DNA of 64,000 nt from an uncultured Acetatifactor sp. (GTDB taxonomy: Bacteria; Bacillota; Clostridia; Lachnospirales; Lachnospiraceae), in the NCBI GenBank assembly GCA_949840935.1, contig CATKXX010000005.1, positions 1-64,000 of the forward strand, read 5' to 3'. The translations under genes were made by a program, and so were the position numbers. Below the pieces are notes generated by a model that saw only the letters and a program-made list of their open reading frames with translations, was not told where the DNA came from and ran no database searches. Shown here one piece after another: positions 8,125 to 16,875 of the stretch (position 1 is its first letter; each line of letters opens with the position of its first letter).

Positions 8125-9177
8125 TCAATCGTCCCCGGCCTGCAAATCCTCAATCGCCCGGATCAGGGCCTCCACGTTTTCCTCCTTCGTGGCCCAGCTG
8201 GTACAGAACCGCACGCAGCTGTGGGTCTCGTCCACCCGCCTGTCATAGGAATACACAAAGCTTTCGCCCAGCCTTTCCAAATCACGGTCGGGCATCTCCA
8301 CGAAAATCTGGTTAGTGTGGTTAGGCGCCAGAAAGGGATATCCCCTCCTGCCCATCGCTTCACGGATCCTCTCCGCATAAGCGTTGGCCCGGGCCGCAAT
8401 CCTGAAGTAGAGCCCGTCGGTAAAGAGCGTATCAAACTGGATTCCCAACAGCCGCCCCTTTGCCAGCAGGCCGCCCTTCTGTTTCATAATATAACGGAAA
8501 TCCTTCTTCAAAAACTCGCTGCTGATGACCACCGCTTCCCCGAACAGGGCTCCCACCTTTGTCCCGCCGATATAGAATACATCCGTATATTCCGCCAGCA
8601 GGGGAAGCGTCAGGTCATTGTCTGACGCGGTCAGGCCATACCCCAGCCTGGCCCCGTCCAGAAAAAGGTACAGGCCGTACTCCCGGCACACCTCATGCAG
8701 AGCTTTTAACTCATCCGCATGGTAAACAGTCCCCAGCTCCGTGGGGCTGGATATGTAGACCATTCCCGGCTGCACCATATGATCCCTGCCCAGCGAATCA
8801 TGTTCCTCACACACCCTGCGCACCTGCTTTGCCGTAATTTTCCCGTCCTCGCCGGGCAGCGCCAGCACCTTGTGTCCGCAGGACTCCACGGCCCCTGTCT
8901 CATGGACATTGATATGTCCCGTGTCAGCGCAAATCACCCCTTGATGGGCGCGGAGGGCGGCATCGATGACGGTAAGGTTTGCCTGGGTTCCTCCCACCAT
9001 GAAATGAACCGCCAGCGTCTCGTCCCCGCAGGCCCTGCGAATCTTATCCGCCGCCTGCTCACAGTAAACGTCCTCCCCATAGCCCGGGGTCTGTTCCAGA
9101 TTGGAAGCGGCAAGGCGCTCCAGAATCTCCGGGTGGGCGCCCTCCGCGTAATCACATTGAAAATAAATTTTATGCAT
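8125..9177 (-). CDS. ltaE: Low-specificity L-threonine aldolase (PLP enzyme)
   Basis: A 350-residue fold-type I PLP enzyme that cleaves L-threonine or allo-threonine to glycine and acetaldehyde. Visible landmarks are FMVGGTQANLTVIDAAL near the N-terminus, HINVHETGAVES, LFLDGARLGYG (the Asp that contacts the pyridine nitrogen) and FYIGGTKVGALFGEA, where the Lys of GGTK binds PLP. The ATG overlaps the end of pepD by 8 nt with GGAGGAAAAGG just before it, so it is translationally coupled to the dipeptidase, which fits amino acid catabolism. Confidence 0.9.
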   Translation of the reverse strand: MHKIYFQCDYAEGAHPEILERLAASNLEQTPGYGEDVYCEQAADKIRRACGDETLAVHFMVGGTQANLTVIDAALRAHQGVICADTGHINVHETGAVESCGHKVLALPGEDGKITAKQVRRVCEEHDSLGRDHMVQPGMVYISSPTELGTVYHADELKALHEVCREYGLYLFLDGARLGYGLTASDNDLTLPLLAEYTDVFYIGGTKVGALFGEAVVISSEFLKKDFRYIMKQKGGLLAKGRLLGIQFDTLFTDGLYFRIAARANAYAERIREAMGRRGYPFLAPNHTNQIFVEMPDRDLERLGESFVYSYDRRVDETHSCVRFCTSWATKEENVEALIRAIEDLQAGDD

Positions 9178-10963
9178 CCTTTTCCTCCAAAAGCGCCACC
9201 AGATACTCCCAGACGCGTCTGGTGGAAGAAATGCTCAAGGTTTCCTCCGTGGTGTGGATGGCCGTCATCTGCGGCCCCATGGAGACGCAGTCCAGATCCC
9301 GGATCTTGCTTCCCAGGATGCCGCATTCCAGCCCCGCGTGGATGGCTTCCACCTTTGGCTTCACACCGTACATTCTCTCATACAGGGCCACCATCTTATC
9401 CCTGAGGGGCGAATCTTTCCGGTAGGCCCAGCCCGGATAATCCCCGGTGACCTCATTGCCGCCCCCTGCCAGCCCCGTCACTGCATGGAGCTTATCGATC
9501 AAAGCATGTTTCGCGCTCTCCAGGCTGCTTCGCACGGAAAATTCCGCCAGCAGGACGGCCTTCCGGCGCCCGGTTCCGGAATCGGATCCCTTCACCTGGC
9601 ACAATTCCGGTTCCGGCCCGGATACCGCTTCCTTCACCTGGCAATTCTCCGGTTCCGGCCCGGATACCGCTTCCTTCACCTGGCACAATCCCGGCGCAGT
9701 CCCGGATACAGCAGTCCGGCCTGGGGCTGCACTCCCTTTCCCGGAAGCCTCCCGCAAAGCAGATGCCTTCTTCACATCCAGCTCCAAAATCCCCAGATTC
9801 AACGAGGTTTCCACCAGTCCCGGCATATCCGCGCTCATGGCCTGAACCCCGTTTGGCAGCGCCGTCAGAAAGTCCGCCGCCCTGACGGTATCCGCCGCGC
9901 TGACACAGGAATACGCCTTCTCCAAAGAGGCGCTGCCATTCTGGCAATCCCCCATCCCGGATGCACCTTCATCCAGGCCATTTCCGGCCTCCGCCGCAAT
10001 ACCGTTCCGGGTGCCGCCTGCCCGGGCAGCATCAGGAAGGCACGCTTCTCCCTCCACAGCCTCCGCCCTGATATAAAAACCGGGATCCTTTGTGGCAAGC
10101 TCGGCCCTGATCTCCCTCTCTACTTCACTCAAAAGCTCCGTAAATGCCGCCCTGTCCTTTTCCTCCACCAATATAATCCCCGTGGTCTCCCGGGGGATGG
10201 CGTTGTCCGCCAGCCCGCCTTTGACCTCGCAGAGCCGTACCGGAAGCTGCCGGGACAGACGCTTTAACAATCTCCCGAACAGACAGTTGGAATTGCCCCT
10301 CTCCTTGTGGATTTCCCCGCCGGAATGGCCTCCCAGAAGCCCTCCCACCGTCACCCGGAAAGCCGCGCCCCCGCCCTGCTCCACTTCCAGGGGCTGCCTG
10401 CATTTCACTCTGGCGCCGCCTGCGCAGCTGGTAAGGAAAATCCCCTCGTCCTCGGAATCCAGATTGATCATACGGCTTCCGGTCAGCATGGAAAGATCAA
10501 TGGCCCTGGCGCCGTCCATGCCCACTTCCTCGTCCACCGTGATGACCACCTCCAGCCTGGGATGCCGAATCGTCCGGGAATCCAGCAGTGCCAGGGAATA
10601 GGCCACCGCTATGCCGTCGTCGCCGCCCAGGCTGGTGCCCTCCGCATAGACCTCATCCCCCTTCACCGCCACGCGAAGCCCCTCCGTCTTCATGTCAATG
10701 TCACAGTCCGGCTTCTTCACCGCCACCATGTCCATATGTCCCTGCAGGATCACAGCAGGCTCCTTCTCATAGCCGGGAGCCGCCTCTTTGATAATGATCA
10801 CATTTTTCCATTCATCCTGAATACAAAAAAGATTTCTTTCCTTCGCGAATTTCACCAGATAATCGCTGATCTGCCCCACGTTTCCCGATCCGTGAGGAAT
10901 CCCTGCTATCTCCTCAAAAAAAGTAAACACGCTTTTCGGCTCCAAATCAGATAACACACCCAT
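9170..10963 (-). CDS. pepD: Aminoacyl-histidine dipeptidase (PepD, M20) with inserts
   Basis: A zinc peptidase of the M20 family acting on Xaa-His and other dipeptides. Metal ligands are visible: LQGHMDMV, the GGDDGIA aspartate, the VDEEVGMD glutamates, INLDSEDEG and AIHAGLECG. The lid domain with ALPNGVQAMSADMPG and VETSLNLG is also present. I prefer the ATG at MGVLSD, four codons in, for ribosome-site spacing. At about 597 residues it is roughly 110 longer than typical PepD. The excess is in two low-complexity insertions in the lid region, one of them a tandem 14-residue repeat (see 9591). Active-site residues are intact. Confidence 0.9.
   Translation of the reverse strand: MGVLSDLEPKSVFTFFEEIAGIPHGSGNVGQISDYLVKFAKERNLFCIQDEWKNVIIIKEAAPGYEKEPAVILQGHMDMVAVKKPDCDIDMKTEGLRVAVKGDEVYAEGTSLGGDDGIAVAYSLALLDSRTIRHPRLEVVITVDEEVGMDGARAIDLSMLTGSRMINLDSEDEGIFLTSCAGGARVKCRQPLEVEQGGGAAFRVTVGGLLGGHSGGEIHKERGNSNCLFGRLLKRLSRQLPVRLCEVKGGLADNAIPRETTGIILVEEKDRAAFTELLSEVEREIRAELATKDPGFYIRAEAVEGEACLPDAARAGGTRNGIAAEAGNGLDEGASGMGDCQNGSASLEKAYSCVSAADTVRAADFLTALPNGVQAMSADMPGLVETSLNLGILELDVKKASALREASGKGSAAPGRTAVSGTAPGLCQVKEAVSGPEPENCQVKEAVSGPEPELCQVKGSDSGTGRRKAVLLAEFSVRSSLESAKHALIDKLHAVTGLAGGGNEVTGDYPGWAYRKDSPLRDKMVALYERMYGVKPKVEAIHAGLECGILGSKIRDLDCVSMGPQMTAIHTTEETLSISSTRRVWEYLVALLEEKDA
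9591..9716. repeat. 42-bp tandem repeat inside pepD
   Basis: TTCACCTGGC recurs at 9591, 9633 and 9675, giving three units of 42 bp; the third has drifted. On the coding strand each unit gives 14 residues of the form CQVKEAVSGPEPEN. The unit length keeps frame. Confidence 0.85.
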
Positions 10964-11183
10964 ACCGATAACCATACCTTTCCGCAGCCTGCGGGCTTAT
11001 GCCGCAGACTTAAAATTTTAAAATAAGGCCTCCTTACCCATTTCGCAAGTCCAATATCCATGCCAACATGGCTGTTTCCCTCATTGCCCGCGGGAACAAG
11101 CCGCCTATGATCCGCCTTTTCAGGCAATACTGTTATTTTACCCTTTTTCCACCCTGCTGTACATAGGGCTATTTATAAAATTT

Positions 11184-12035
11184 TTATGACGCCCCGGCGG
11201 TGAAAACCGCTTTCTCCAGAATTTCTTCCCGGAGGGCTTCAAATTCCGCCATGGTGATTTTTTCATCCCCGCAGGAGAAATCGCTGTTTTCGTCATACCT
11301 GTCGTCGGGAGAGCTCCAATACTCCGCACTCAGCACAAATCCGTCCACGATATTCCCGCCGCCGTCATACTTCTCCAGCCAGTAAACCTGACGTCCGGCA
11401 TGAGTGGTATCGCAGTGCACGATCCAGAATGCCTGCTCATAAACTGTATAAAACAGGACTCCCGCCGTCCCCTCCCCACAAGCCAGCACATGGACTGCCC
11501 CGTCCCGGGCATCCAGATAAATCCCTCCATAGGGCCCATTCAGAATCTGTTCCTTCTCGCCGTCGTTATCCAGGTCAGCCCTTCCACCGACAGAATGGCT
11601 GAAATAATCTTCCTCGTCAAACGTCAGATCGGATATCATGAATGCGCTTCCCCCGCCGTCATTTACCGCCGGGATCTCACCGGCCAGAAACGCATCCAGC
11701 AACTCGGACGGCCGGGAGCCTGCATCTGCTGATGCGGGTTTCTCATGATCCGGTTCAGGAGGGCTGCTTTCCAGGTCAGCTCGCACACTCGCTGGGCCAG
11801 GACTTCTGTTTTCAGTCCCGAAAGCAGCGCTTTCCATTTCAGCCCTCACACCCGCAGGGTCAGGACTTCCGTTTCCAGACCCGAAAGCAGCGCTTTCCAT
11901 TTCAGCCCTCACACCCGCAGGGTCAGGACTACCGTTTTCAGCCCCGTAAGCAGCGCTTCCGTCCTCTCTCCCGCACCCGGCTGTCAAAACCGCTGCAGCA
12001 AGCAAAAATGCATTTACAAAACATTTTCTTTTCAA
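11184..12035 (-). CDS. Repeat-bearing lipoprotein, unknown function
   Basis: 283 residues starting at a TTG with AGGAG upstream. A short basic N-terminus and hydrophobic stretch end in the lipobox LTAGC, so the protein is predicted to be a surface lipoprotein anchored at Cys20. Residues 25-90 are three 21-residue repeats of the type GSPDPAGVRAEMES, a flexible linker. The C-terminal domain contains GGRADLDNDGEKEQIL, an Asp-rich calcium-binding-like loop of the kind seen in VCBS/dockerin-like repeats, plus aromatic strands. It is transcribed singly from its own promoter at 12153-12181. Confidence 0.75.
   Translation of the reverse strand: MKRKCFVNAFLLAAAVLTAGCGREDGSAAYGAENGSPDPAGVRAEMESAAFGSGNGSPDPAGVRAEMESAAFGTENRSPGPASVRADLESSPPEPDHEKPASADAGSRPSELLDAFLAGEIPAVNDGGGSAFMISDLTFDEEDYFSHSVGGRADLDNDGEKEQILNGPYGGIYLDARDGAVHVLACGEGTAGVLFYTVYEQAFWIVHCDTTHAGRQVYWLEKYDGGGNIVDGFVLSAEYWSSPDDRYDENSDFSCGDEKITMAEFEALREEILEKAVFTAGAS
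11766..11954. repeat. 63-bp tandem repeat inside the lipoprotein gene
   Basis: Three units of 63 bp with starts near 11766, 11829 and 11892. The last two are nearly identical and the first has diverged. They encode the three 21-residue linker repeats just behind the lipidated cysteine. Confidence 0.85.
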
Positions 12036-12152
12036 TCAAGTCTCCTCCCAAGTCCCCCTCCGTCCTTCCGGCAGGCCGCCTTTCCCCACACAAGTCTTAC
12101 CTCACTGTCCGTCCATCCTTTCTAAGGATTACAGGCATTTTCCATATAACAC

Positions 12153-12181
12153 AGTATACAGGATTTACCATCTTTTCGCAA
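12153..12181 (-). promoter_or_regulatory. Promoter of the lipoprotein gene
   Basis: On the minus strand TTGCGA, a 17-base spacer and TATACT. Confidence 0.6.
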
Positions 12182-12232
12182 CCAGCGAAGCCCTGATAAA
12201 ATCTGGTCAGTCCGGCAAATTCATTTTGTACA

Positions 12233-12261
12233 TTGCAAATTTCAGGCGGCTGTTTTAAAAT
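12233..12261 (+). promoter_or_regulatory. Promoter of the GNAT-CpXC operon
   Basis: TTGCAA, a 17-base spacer and TAAAAT, ending 40 bp before the GNAT start codon; the ribosome site GAGGAGGG follows. Confidence 0.65.
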
Positions 12262-12300
12262 CAATGGTAAGAATTTCTTTATTGTACGAGGAGGGACACA

Positions 12301-12804
12301 ATGATCGAATTCAGGAAATTTACGGATTTTCCAAGAGGGACCCTGTACGACATCCTGCAGGACGCCTATTCTTACGACCCCCGGAACCGCAGGATATGGG
12401 ACGAAAACTGGCGCGAATCGGATGACTTTTTCTATGACAATCCCGATATCGCCGACCGTTATGGCCTGGTGACCTGCATGGAAGGTACCCCCATCGGCTT
12501 TGTCACTTGGGATCCCCGGCACAGGCCGGACTATGTGGAGATCGGCCATAACGGGATCAGGGAATCTTATAAAAGAAGGGGCTACGGACACCTGCAGCTG
12601 GAAGAAGCCCTTCGCAGGATCCGGGAATACAAGGGCCTTCAAAGGATCATTGTCTGTACAAACGCCAATCTGGCCGCCCCCAGGAATTACGAGAGCGTGG
12701 GCTTCCGGTTATACGACAGAAAGCCCAACCACACGGAGAGCTCATTTACAGGAGACTACCTGTATTACGAGATCATCCTTAAAAAACAGGAGGTATCCCA
12801 TTGA
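12301..12804 (+). CDS. GNAT-family N-acetyltransferase
   Basis: A 167-residue acyl-CoA dependent acetyltransferase. The acetyl-CoA loop is GIRESYKRRGYGHLQLEEAL (the R/Q-x-x-G-x-G/A pattern as RRGYGH), followed by the beta-bulge strand IIVCTNANLAAPRNYESVGF. A strong GAGGAGGG ribosome site lies eight bases before the ATG. The gene overlaps the following TTG start by 4 nt, so the two are co-translated. The acceptor substrate is not visible. Confidence 0.85.
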   Translation: MIEFRKFTDFPRGTLYDILQDAYSYDPRNRRIWDENWRESDDFFYDNPDIADRYGLVTCMEGTPIGFVTWDPRHRPDYVEIGHNGIRESYKRRGYGHLQLEEALRRIREYKGLQRIIVCTNANLAAPRNYESVGFRLYDRKPNHTESSFTGDYLYYEIILKKQEVSH

Positions 12805-13559
12805 ACCAGACGAACGAGAGAAAAAATCCATGGGCAATCAGCGCCGCCACCATCCAGTGCCAGCATTGCGGCAGCGTTTTCACCACACAGAGGATCAACA
12901 GCTTTGACATCCTTCTGTGGCCGGAGGGGAGGCAGGTTTTGGATGCCGGAGATTTCTTCCACCCTGTCTGCCCCCAGTGCGGCGCCCCGGCGGATCTGGG
13001 TTATCCCAGCCGCTATTTTGACAGGGAGCTGGGCATCGCCGCCGTACTGGTTCCGGGCATCGAAAATCAGGATACGGAGGAGCTTCTCGCCCAAATGAAC
13101 CGCTATGCGGCCAGCCTTGCCTTAGACCATATGGAGCACCGGGCAGTGGGCAGCTTTTATTCCATGGCGGAGCAGATGCGCATCCACGAACACCGCCTGA
13201 ACGACAAGGCCATCCAGCTCTTAAAACCCCTTATGATCGGCGGCCTGCAGTCCCGGGGCTTTGAGGTGTGGAACGGCTTCTTTATGGGAGTGGCACATCC
13301 CGAAAAGCCGGGGCAGATGGAGGACACCGTATACTTTTCCACAGAGGGAGACACCGAAGCCGCTTTTGCCGAAGACGTCCTTCAGTTTCACATCTACCTG
13401 ACAAACGGCCAGGTCATCCCCCAGGGAATCAATGAGACCGCCTACCGGCTCTGCAGGAAGCTTCTGGAAGACCGAGGGCTGGCGGAGGACGACGGGCTGT
13501 TCCATCTCTACGACCTGTCCTGGGCCATCCAATTTCACAACGACCTGCAGCGGGCATGA
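12801..13559 (+). CDS. CpXC-domain protein
   Basis: 252 residues, TTG start with AGGAGG seven bases upstream. The N-terminal 55 residues form a CpXC zinc-ribbon-like unit: IQCQHCGSVFTTQR and then HPVCPQCGAPADLGYP, i.e. two CxxC pairs. The remainder is an alpha/beta region of unknown function. It is coupled by overlap with the GNAT gene and sits ahead of the TPR gene. CpXC proteins are mostly uncharacterised. Confidence 0.75.
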   Translation: MNQTNERKNPWAISAATIQCQHCGSVFTTQRINSFDILLWPEGRQVLDAGDFFHPVCPQCGAPADLGYPSRYFDRELGIAAVLVPGIENQDTEELLAQMNRYAASLALDHMEHRAVGSFYSMAEQMRIHEHRLNDKAIQLLKPLMIGGLQSRGFEVWNGFFMGVAHPEKPGQMEDTVYFSTEGDTEAAFAEDVLQFHIYLTNGQVIPQGINETAYRLCRKLLEDRGLAEDDGLFHLYDLSWAIQFHNDLQRA

Positions 13560-13678
13560 TAATCCATCCGTGTGCGCGGTTTTGAGGTTTTATCCTGTGT
13601 CGTCAGGGCAGATTCAGATGCCGCTTACGCGGCGGAATGAAAAGATGTTATGTGTGAAGCGAAAGGAATGGATATAAT

Positions 13679-15232
13679 ATGAAATCAGAAATCATACAAA
13701 AAGCGGAAAGTCTATATCATACCGGAAACATACAGGAAGCGCTTCAATATTACGCCTCCTGCCTCTGGCGGGGGGAGGAGGACAGCCCGGAGCTTCTGTC
13801 CCGGTGGCTTGGCGACAGGGATTTGACAGACAAAGCCGGGGAACATGCCGTCTGCGCCTTTATCGCATCCGTCCTGTTTACCATAGACCGATGTGAGGAA
13901 AACCTGCGGCAGCATCTGTGGGCCCTGTGCCACGATACCTTTGACCGCATGGCCCTGTGCGAGGACAGGCAGGACACCACGGACAGATACGTTGCGGAAT
14001 GCAACCTCTACCGCCATGAGAAGGAACCGGAAAAGGCTCTGGAGGTCATCTTAAAGGGCCTTGAGCGCGGCGGCACCACTTCCAGGTACACCTTCGCCGG
14101 GCTGACGTACCTTGACCTGGGACAGGAGGAGGAAGCGGAAAAATATATTGCCCTGGGATTTCAGTCAGACCCGCAAAACGCCTCCGCATACAACGATCTG
14201 GGAGATTATTATTTTAACAAAAGACGCTGGCAGAAAGCCGGGGAATGCTATTATAAGGTGCTGGAGGCCGGGGATTACAACGACTGCGGCTGGGCGGAGC
14301 CTTCCTGGATCTTCTGCCGCTATATGGAGGCTGCCGACCCCTGCGAGAGGGAACGGCTCCTGCTCTGCGCCGCCGCGGATGTCCAAAATGAACGCGCCAA
14401 AGAGCTGTGTCAGAGGGCCGCTTGGGAAGCCCTGACGCCCAATGTGGACTACCTGGGATGCAGCACGGAGAGTATCATCAACGCCCTGCGCAGTATGCGG
14501 GAAAGGGGCTCCTCCTCCGGCGTCGTCCGCTGTGCCGTGACCTGTCAGGAATCCGCCAGCAGCATCAACGCCGTGAACCTGGCAATCGGACAGATATGCG
14601 GGGAGCCTTCCTCCTTTGAATTGTCCTCGGGCAAGGCCCAGGATCCGCCCCTTGACCAAACCTGGGATGAGGAGGGGCTTATCCTCTGGGATTACTCCGA
14701 CATCAACGCCCCTGTGCCTGTGGTTGCAAAACCCTCCGGGGAAGTCAGCCGCCTTGTGGGGGAACTGGCCGCCATGGATTTTTCCCTGAAAACATGGTAT
14801 GAAACGGCGGCGGGATATGCCGCACAGCTTTCCGGCGCGCAGCGGGAGGAGTTGTACGGCGTCATGGTCTTCCCTCCACAGCAAAGGGATGACAGGATCC
14901 TTGCCGAAGACTGGCTGTTCCGGGTGCAGTATGCGGCAGTATGCATCCTGGCGCGCATTTCCCTCCATGAGCTGGATCGGATCTGCAAGGGGCAGTTGGA
15001 CTGGCCCATCATTCCCGCCTTCACGCTGGCCGCATGGCTTGCCTCACAGGACACCTCCCTGGCCCCATGGGCGGAGGGGCTTCTGGATATCATACAGCAG
15101 CGTATTTCCCGGACGAATTACTGCTTTTTCCAGTACGCCTATATCTGCGCCGCCTACCTGCTGCCGGGTAAGAGCGGGGAATATTACAGGGATATGTGGC
15201 AGTGCAGACAGTCGCTTTTGGAGAGGGACTAG
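13679..15232 (+). CDS. Tetratricopeptide-repeat protein
   Basis: 517 residues. Helical TPR-type repeats are evident in the first half: ALQYYASCL, EPEKALEVILKGL, LGQEEEAEKYIALGFQSDP, ASAYNDLGDYYFNKRRWQKAGECYYKVLEAG. The second half is a non-repetitive, Trp- and Asp-rich region of unknown family. It starts at an ATG after AAAGGA, 119 bp behind the CpXC gene, and could be co-transcribed with it. The next gene converges from the other strand. It is probably a cytosolic scaffold; no enzymatic motif was seen. Confidence 0.75.
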   Translation: MKSEIIQKAESLYHTGNIQEALQYYASCLWRGEEDSPELLSRWLGDRDLTDKAGEHAVCAFIASVLFTIDRCEENLRQHLWALCHDTFDRMALCEDRQDTTDRYVAECNLYRHEKEPEKALEVILKGLERGGTTSRYTFAGLTYLDLGQEEEAEKYIALGFQSDPQNASAYNDLGDYYFNKRRWQKAGECYYKVLEAGDYNDCGWAEPSWIFCRYMEAADPCERERLLLCAAADVQNERAKELCQRAAWEALTPNVDYLGCSTESIINALRSMRERGSSSGVVRCAVTCQESASSINAVNLAIGQICGEPSSFELSSGKAQDPPLDQTWDEEGLILWDYSDINAPVPVVAKPSGEVSRLVGELAAMDFSLKTWYETAAGYAAQLSGAQREELYGVMVFPPQQRDDRILAEDWLFRVQYAAVCILARISLHELDRICKGQLDWPIIPAFTLAAWLASQDTSLAPWAEGLLDIIQQRISRTNYCFFQYAYICAAYLLPGKSGEYYRDMWQCRQSLLERD

Positions 15233-15257
15233 TTTTTTCCGTTGCGCGGCGTTCTTT

Positions 15258-16361
15258 CTACCGCCCCGTCCCCATCATTCTCCCCAGCTGCTCCACAATC
15301 CCGGCGCTGCCGTTTACGGAGATTTCCCCTACCTTCTCGCATATTTTCTCCAGATACTCGAGCTCCTTCAGCTTATAGAGCGTCTGGTTTTCGTCCATGA
15401 GCTTTGCCGTGTTGAGAAGGGAGCGGGTGGAAGCCACCTCCTCCCTTCTGGCGATCACGTTTGCCTGGGCCGCTTTCTCCGCCACAAGGACGGAATTCAT
15501 GATCTCCCGGATCTCGCCGGGCAGAATGATATCCTTGATTCCGGCGGTGAGGAAGCTCACGCAGAACATATCCTCCCTCGCCTTAAGTGCCTGGAAAATT
15601 TCCCCGGAAATCCGCTCCTTCGCCTCCAACAGCTCATCCAGCTTATAATTGCCCACGATTTCCCGGATGGCCAGCTGTACCGCTGGATAAAGCTGTCCCT
15701 TGAGGTCGGAAATCTTAGACACAAATTCCACGGCGTCCCGCACCCTGTACATGCAGACAGCGTTCAGCCGGATGCCAATCTTATCCCTGGTCAGGATTTC
15801 CTGCCCCACGATATCCAGCTCCCTCTGTTTCATGTCGATGACACAGAAACGGATCCCATGGTTGTGATTCCAGAACCGGTACACTCCCATGGGAAAAGAG
15901 GACTGCATCACATTGTCATAGTAGGCCAGCCCGACCTCACCCTCTCCCACCGACATTTCTGTGTAAAGATTTTTCGGAACCAGGGTAAGCATCTGTTTCG
16001 TAATCTCCTCGCCGATCAGGGTATTTTCCATAGAAATCACCTTCATCTCGTATTTGTCAAATACGTTCCAGAAGACATAATCCTTCCGGGTGGCAAAGGA
16101 CGTCAGCTTCCCGTTCATATAGAGGAAGCCGATGCAGCCGTCCGGTATTTCCATATGTACGGTGGCTTCCCGAAACGCGGGATCCCTGGAAAGCACCTGG
16201 TAAGGGACTTCCAGGTAATCCATCTCGCCCAGCATCTCCTCCACCGCTACCGTGTAGCCCGCCATTTTGGAAAAATGCCAGGTTCCCGCAGTGATCATCT
16301 TCTGGAAAACACCGTTTTTTAACACAAAACCCGCCTGATTATCTCTGATGATATATTTCAA
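15258..16361 (-). CDS. Slipin/SPFH (band 7) domain protein
   Basis: 367 residues if started at TTG, seven bases after AGGAGG (LKYIIRDNQAGFVLKNGVFQ). The 81 codons before it in the tracked ORF lie in the intergenic repeat region and are not coding. SPFH features are clear: MEIPDGCIGFLYMNGKLTS, an RDKIGIRLNAVCMYRVRDA strand-rich core, AIREIVGNYKLDELLEAKERI and the helical tail AEKAAQANVIARREEVASTRSLLNTAKLM. No N-terminal membrane hairpin is obvious, so it is probably cytosolic or peripherally membrane-bound. It follows rtcB and the structured RNA region on the same strand, which suggests a shared RNA-repair or stress role. Confidence 0.85.
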   Translation of the reverse strand: MKYIIRDNQAGFVLKNGVFQKMITAGTWHFSKMAGYTVAVEEMLGEMDYLEVPYQVLSRDPAFREATVHMEIPDGCIGFLYMNGKLTSFATRKDYVFWNVFDKYEMKVISMENTLIGEEITKQMLTLVPKNLYTEMSVGEGEVGLAYYDNVMQSSFPMGVYRFWNHNHGIRFCVIDMKQRELDIVGQEILTRDKIGIRLNAVCMYRVRDAVEFVSKISDLKGQLYPAVQLAIREIVGNYKLDELLEAKERISGEIFQALKAREDMFCVSFLTAGIKDIILPGEIREIMNSVLVAEKAAQANVIARREEVASTRSLLNTAKLMDENQTLYKLKELEYLEKICEKVGEISVNGSAGIVEQLGRMMGTGR

Positions 16362-16426
16362 TTGAAACACCTCCTCGTTGTTATTTTGTACATCCCGCCA
16401 GCCGCAAAACAGCATCTTTCCTCCCA

Positions 16427-16489
16427 GAGCGTGTTTGAAAATGCTGTCCCTGGGACGTGCAGACCGGGGGAATGATTTTTCAAACATGT
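16427..16489. repeat. Dispersed palindromic repeat, short variant (copy A)
   Basis: AGCGTGTTTGAAAATG at one end is matched by the inverted ATTTTTCAAACATG at the other, with ACGTGCAGACCGGGGGAATG between them, the same inner sequence as copy B. It lies just upstream of the slipin ribosome site and accounts for part of the spurious N-terminal extension of that ORF. Confidence 0.7.
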
Positions 16490-16607
16490 TACCGCCTGAC
16501 GCGGAAGGCCTGTTCAGCAGGCTGTGGGGAGGAAGGGCAGGCTGCAGCCAATATCGCCGCCGTCCCATACCATAATCTGTTACACAAACCCGCCGCAGGG
16601 ACATTGT

Positions 16608-16737
16608 CCGGGCGTTTCCGCCTTACTCAGTCCCGCCAGGCGCGGCCTTTCCGGCGTTTCCGCCTTACTCGTCCCGCAGGGCGCGGCCTTTCCGGCACTT
16701 TCCGGCCTTACTCAGTCCCGCAATGCGCGGTCTGTTT
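16608..16737 (-). repeat. Three tandem 41-46 bp units with conserved hairpin stems
   Basis: Read on the minus strand (the strand of rtcB and slipin), each unit contains CCGC-N5-GCGG, with loops GCCTG, GCCCT and GCATT. Two of the units also contain GGCG-GAAA-CGCC, a GNRA tetraloop hairpin. Stems are kept while loops vary, which suggests selection on RNA structure. The 63-codon ORF across it (16665-16856) has no ribosome site and I do not call it. Confidence 0.65.
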
Positions 16738-16834
16738 CGCAGATTCGGTTTATGGATTACGGCAAACGTTTTACTACAGCCTGTTGTTCCTCCTTTCAGC
16801 CTGCGGTATCCCAGGCCCCCGGCAGCAGGGCGGA

Positions 16835-16861
16835 CAGGCATTCCGCTTTCGCTCATGCCTG
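16835..16861 (-). ncRNA. Hairpin with GAAA loop between the Y-RNA-like module and slipin
   Basis: Minus strand CAGGCAT pairs perfectly with ATGCCTG around an inner GC-GAAA-GC tip. It is part of the structured interval downstream of rtcB and may belong to the same RNA as the tRNA-like module. Confidence 0.4.
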
Positions 16862-16875
16862 AAATCGGGACAAGA

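Noticed and set aside
9254-10954. Long plus-strand ORFs opposite pepD
   Set aside because: GC-rich antisense frames; pepD has all catalytic motifs.
16362-16604. N-terminal 81 residues of the tracked slipin ORF
   Set aside because: They cover the dispersed repeat; the AGGAGG-TTG start gives the normal SPFH N-terminus.
16665-16856. 63-codon ORF on the minus strand in the rtcB-slipin interval
   Set aside because: No ribosome site; it is Arg/Gly-rich only because it reads through GC-rich hairpin repeats.
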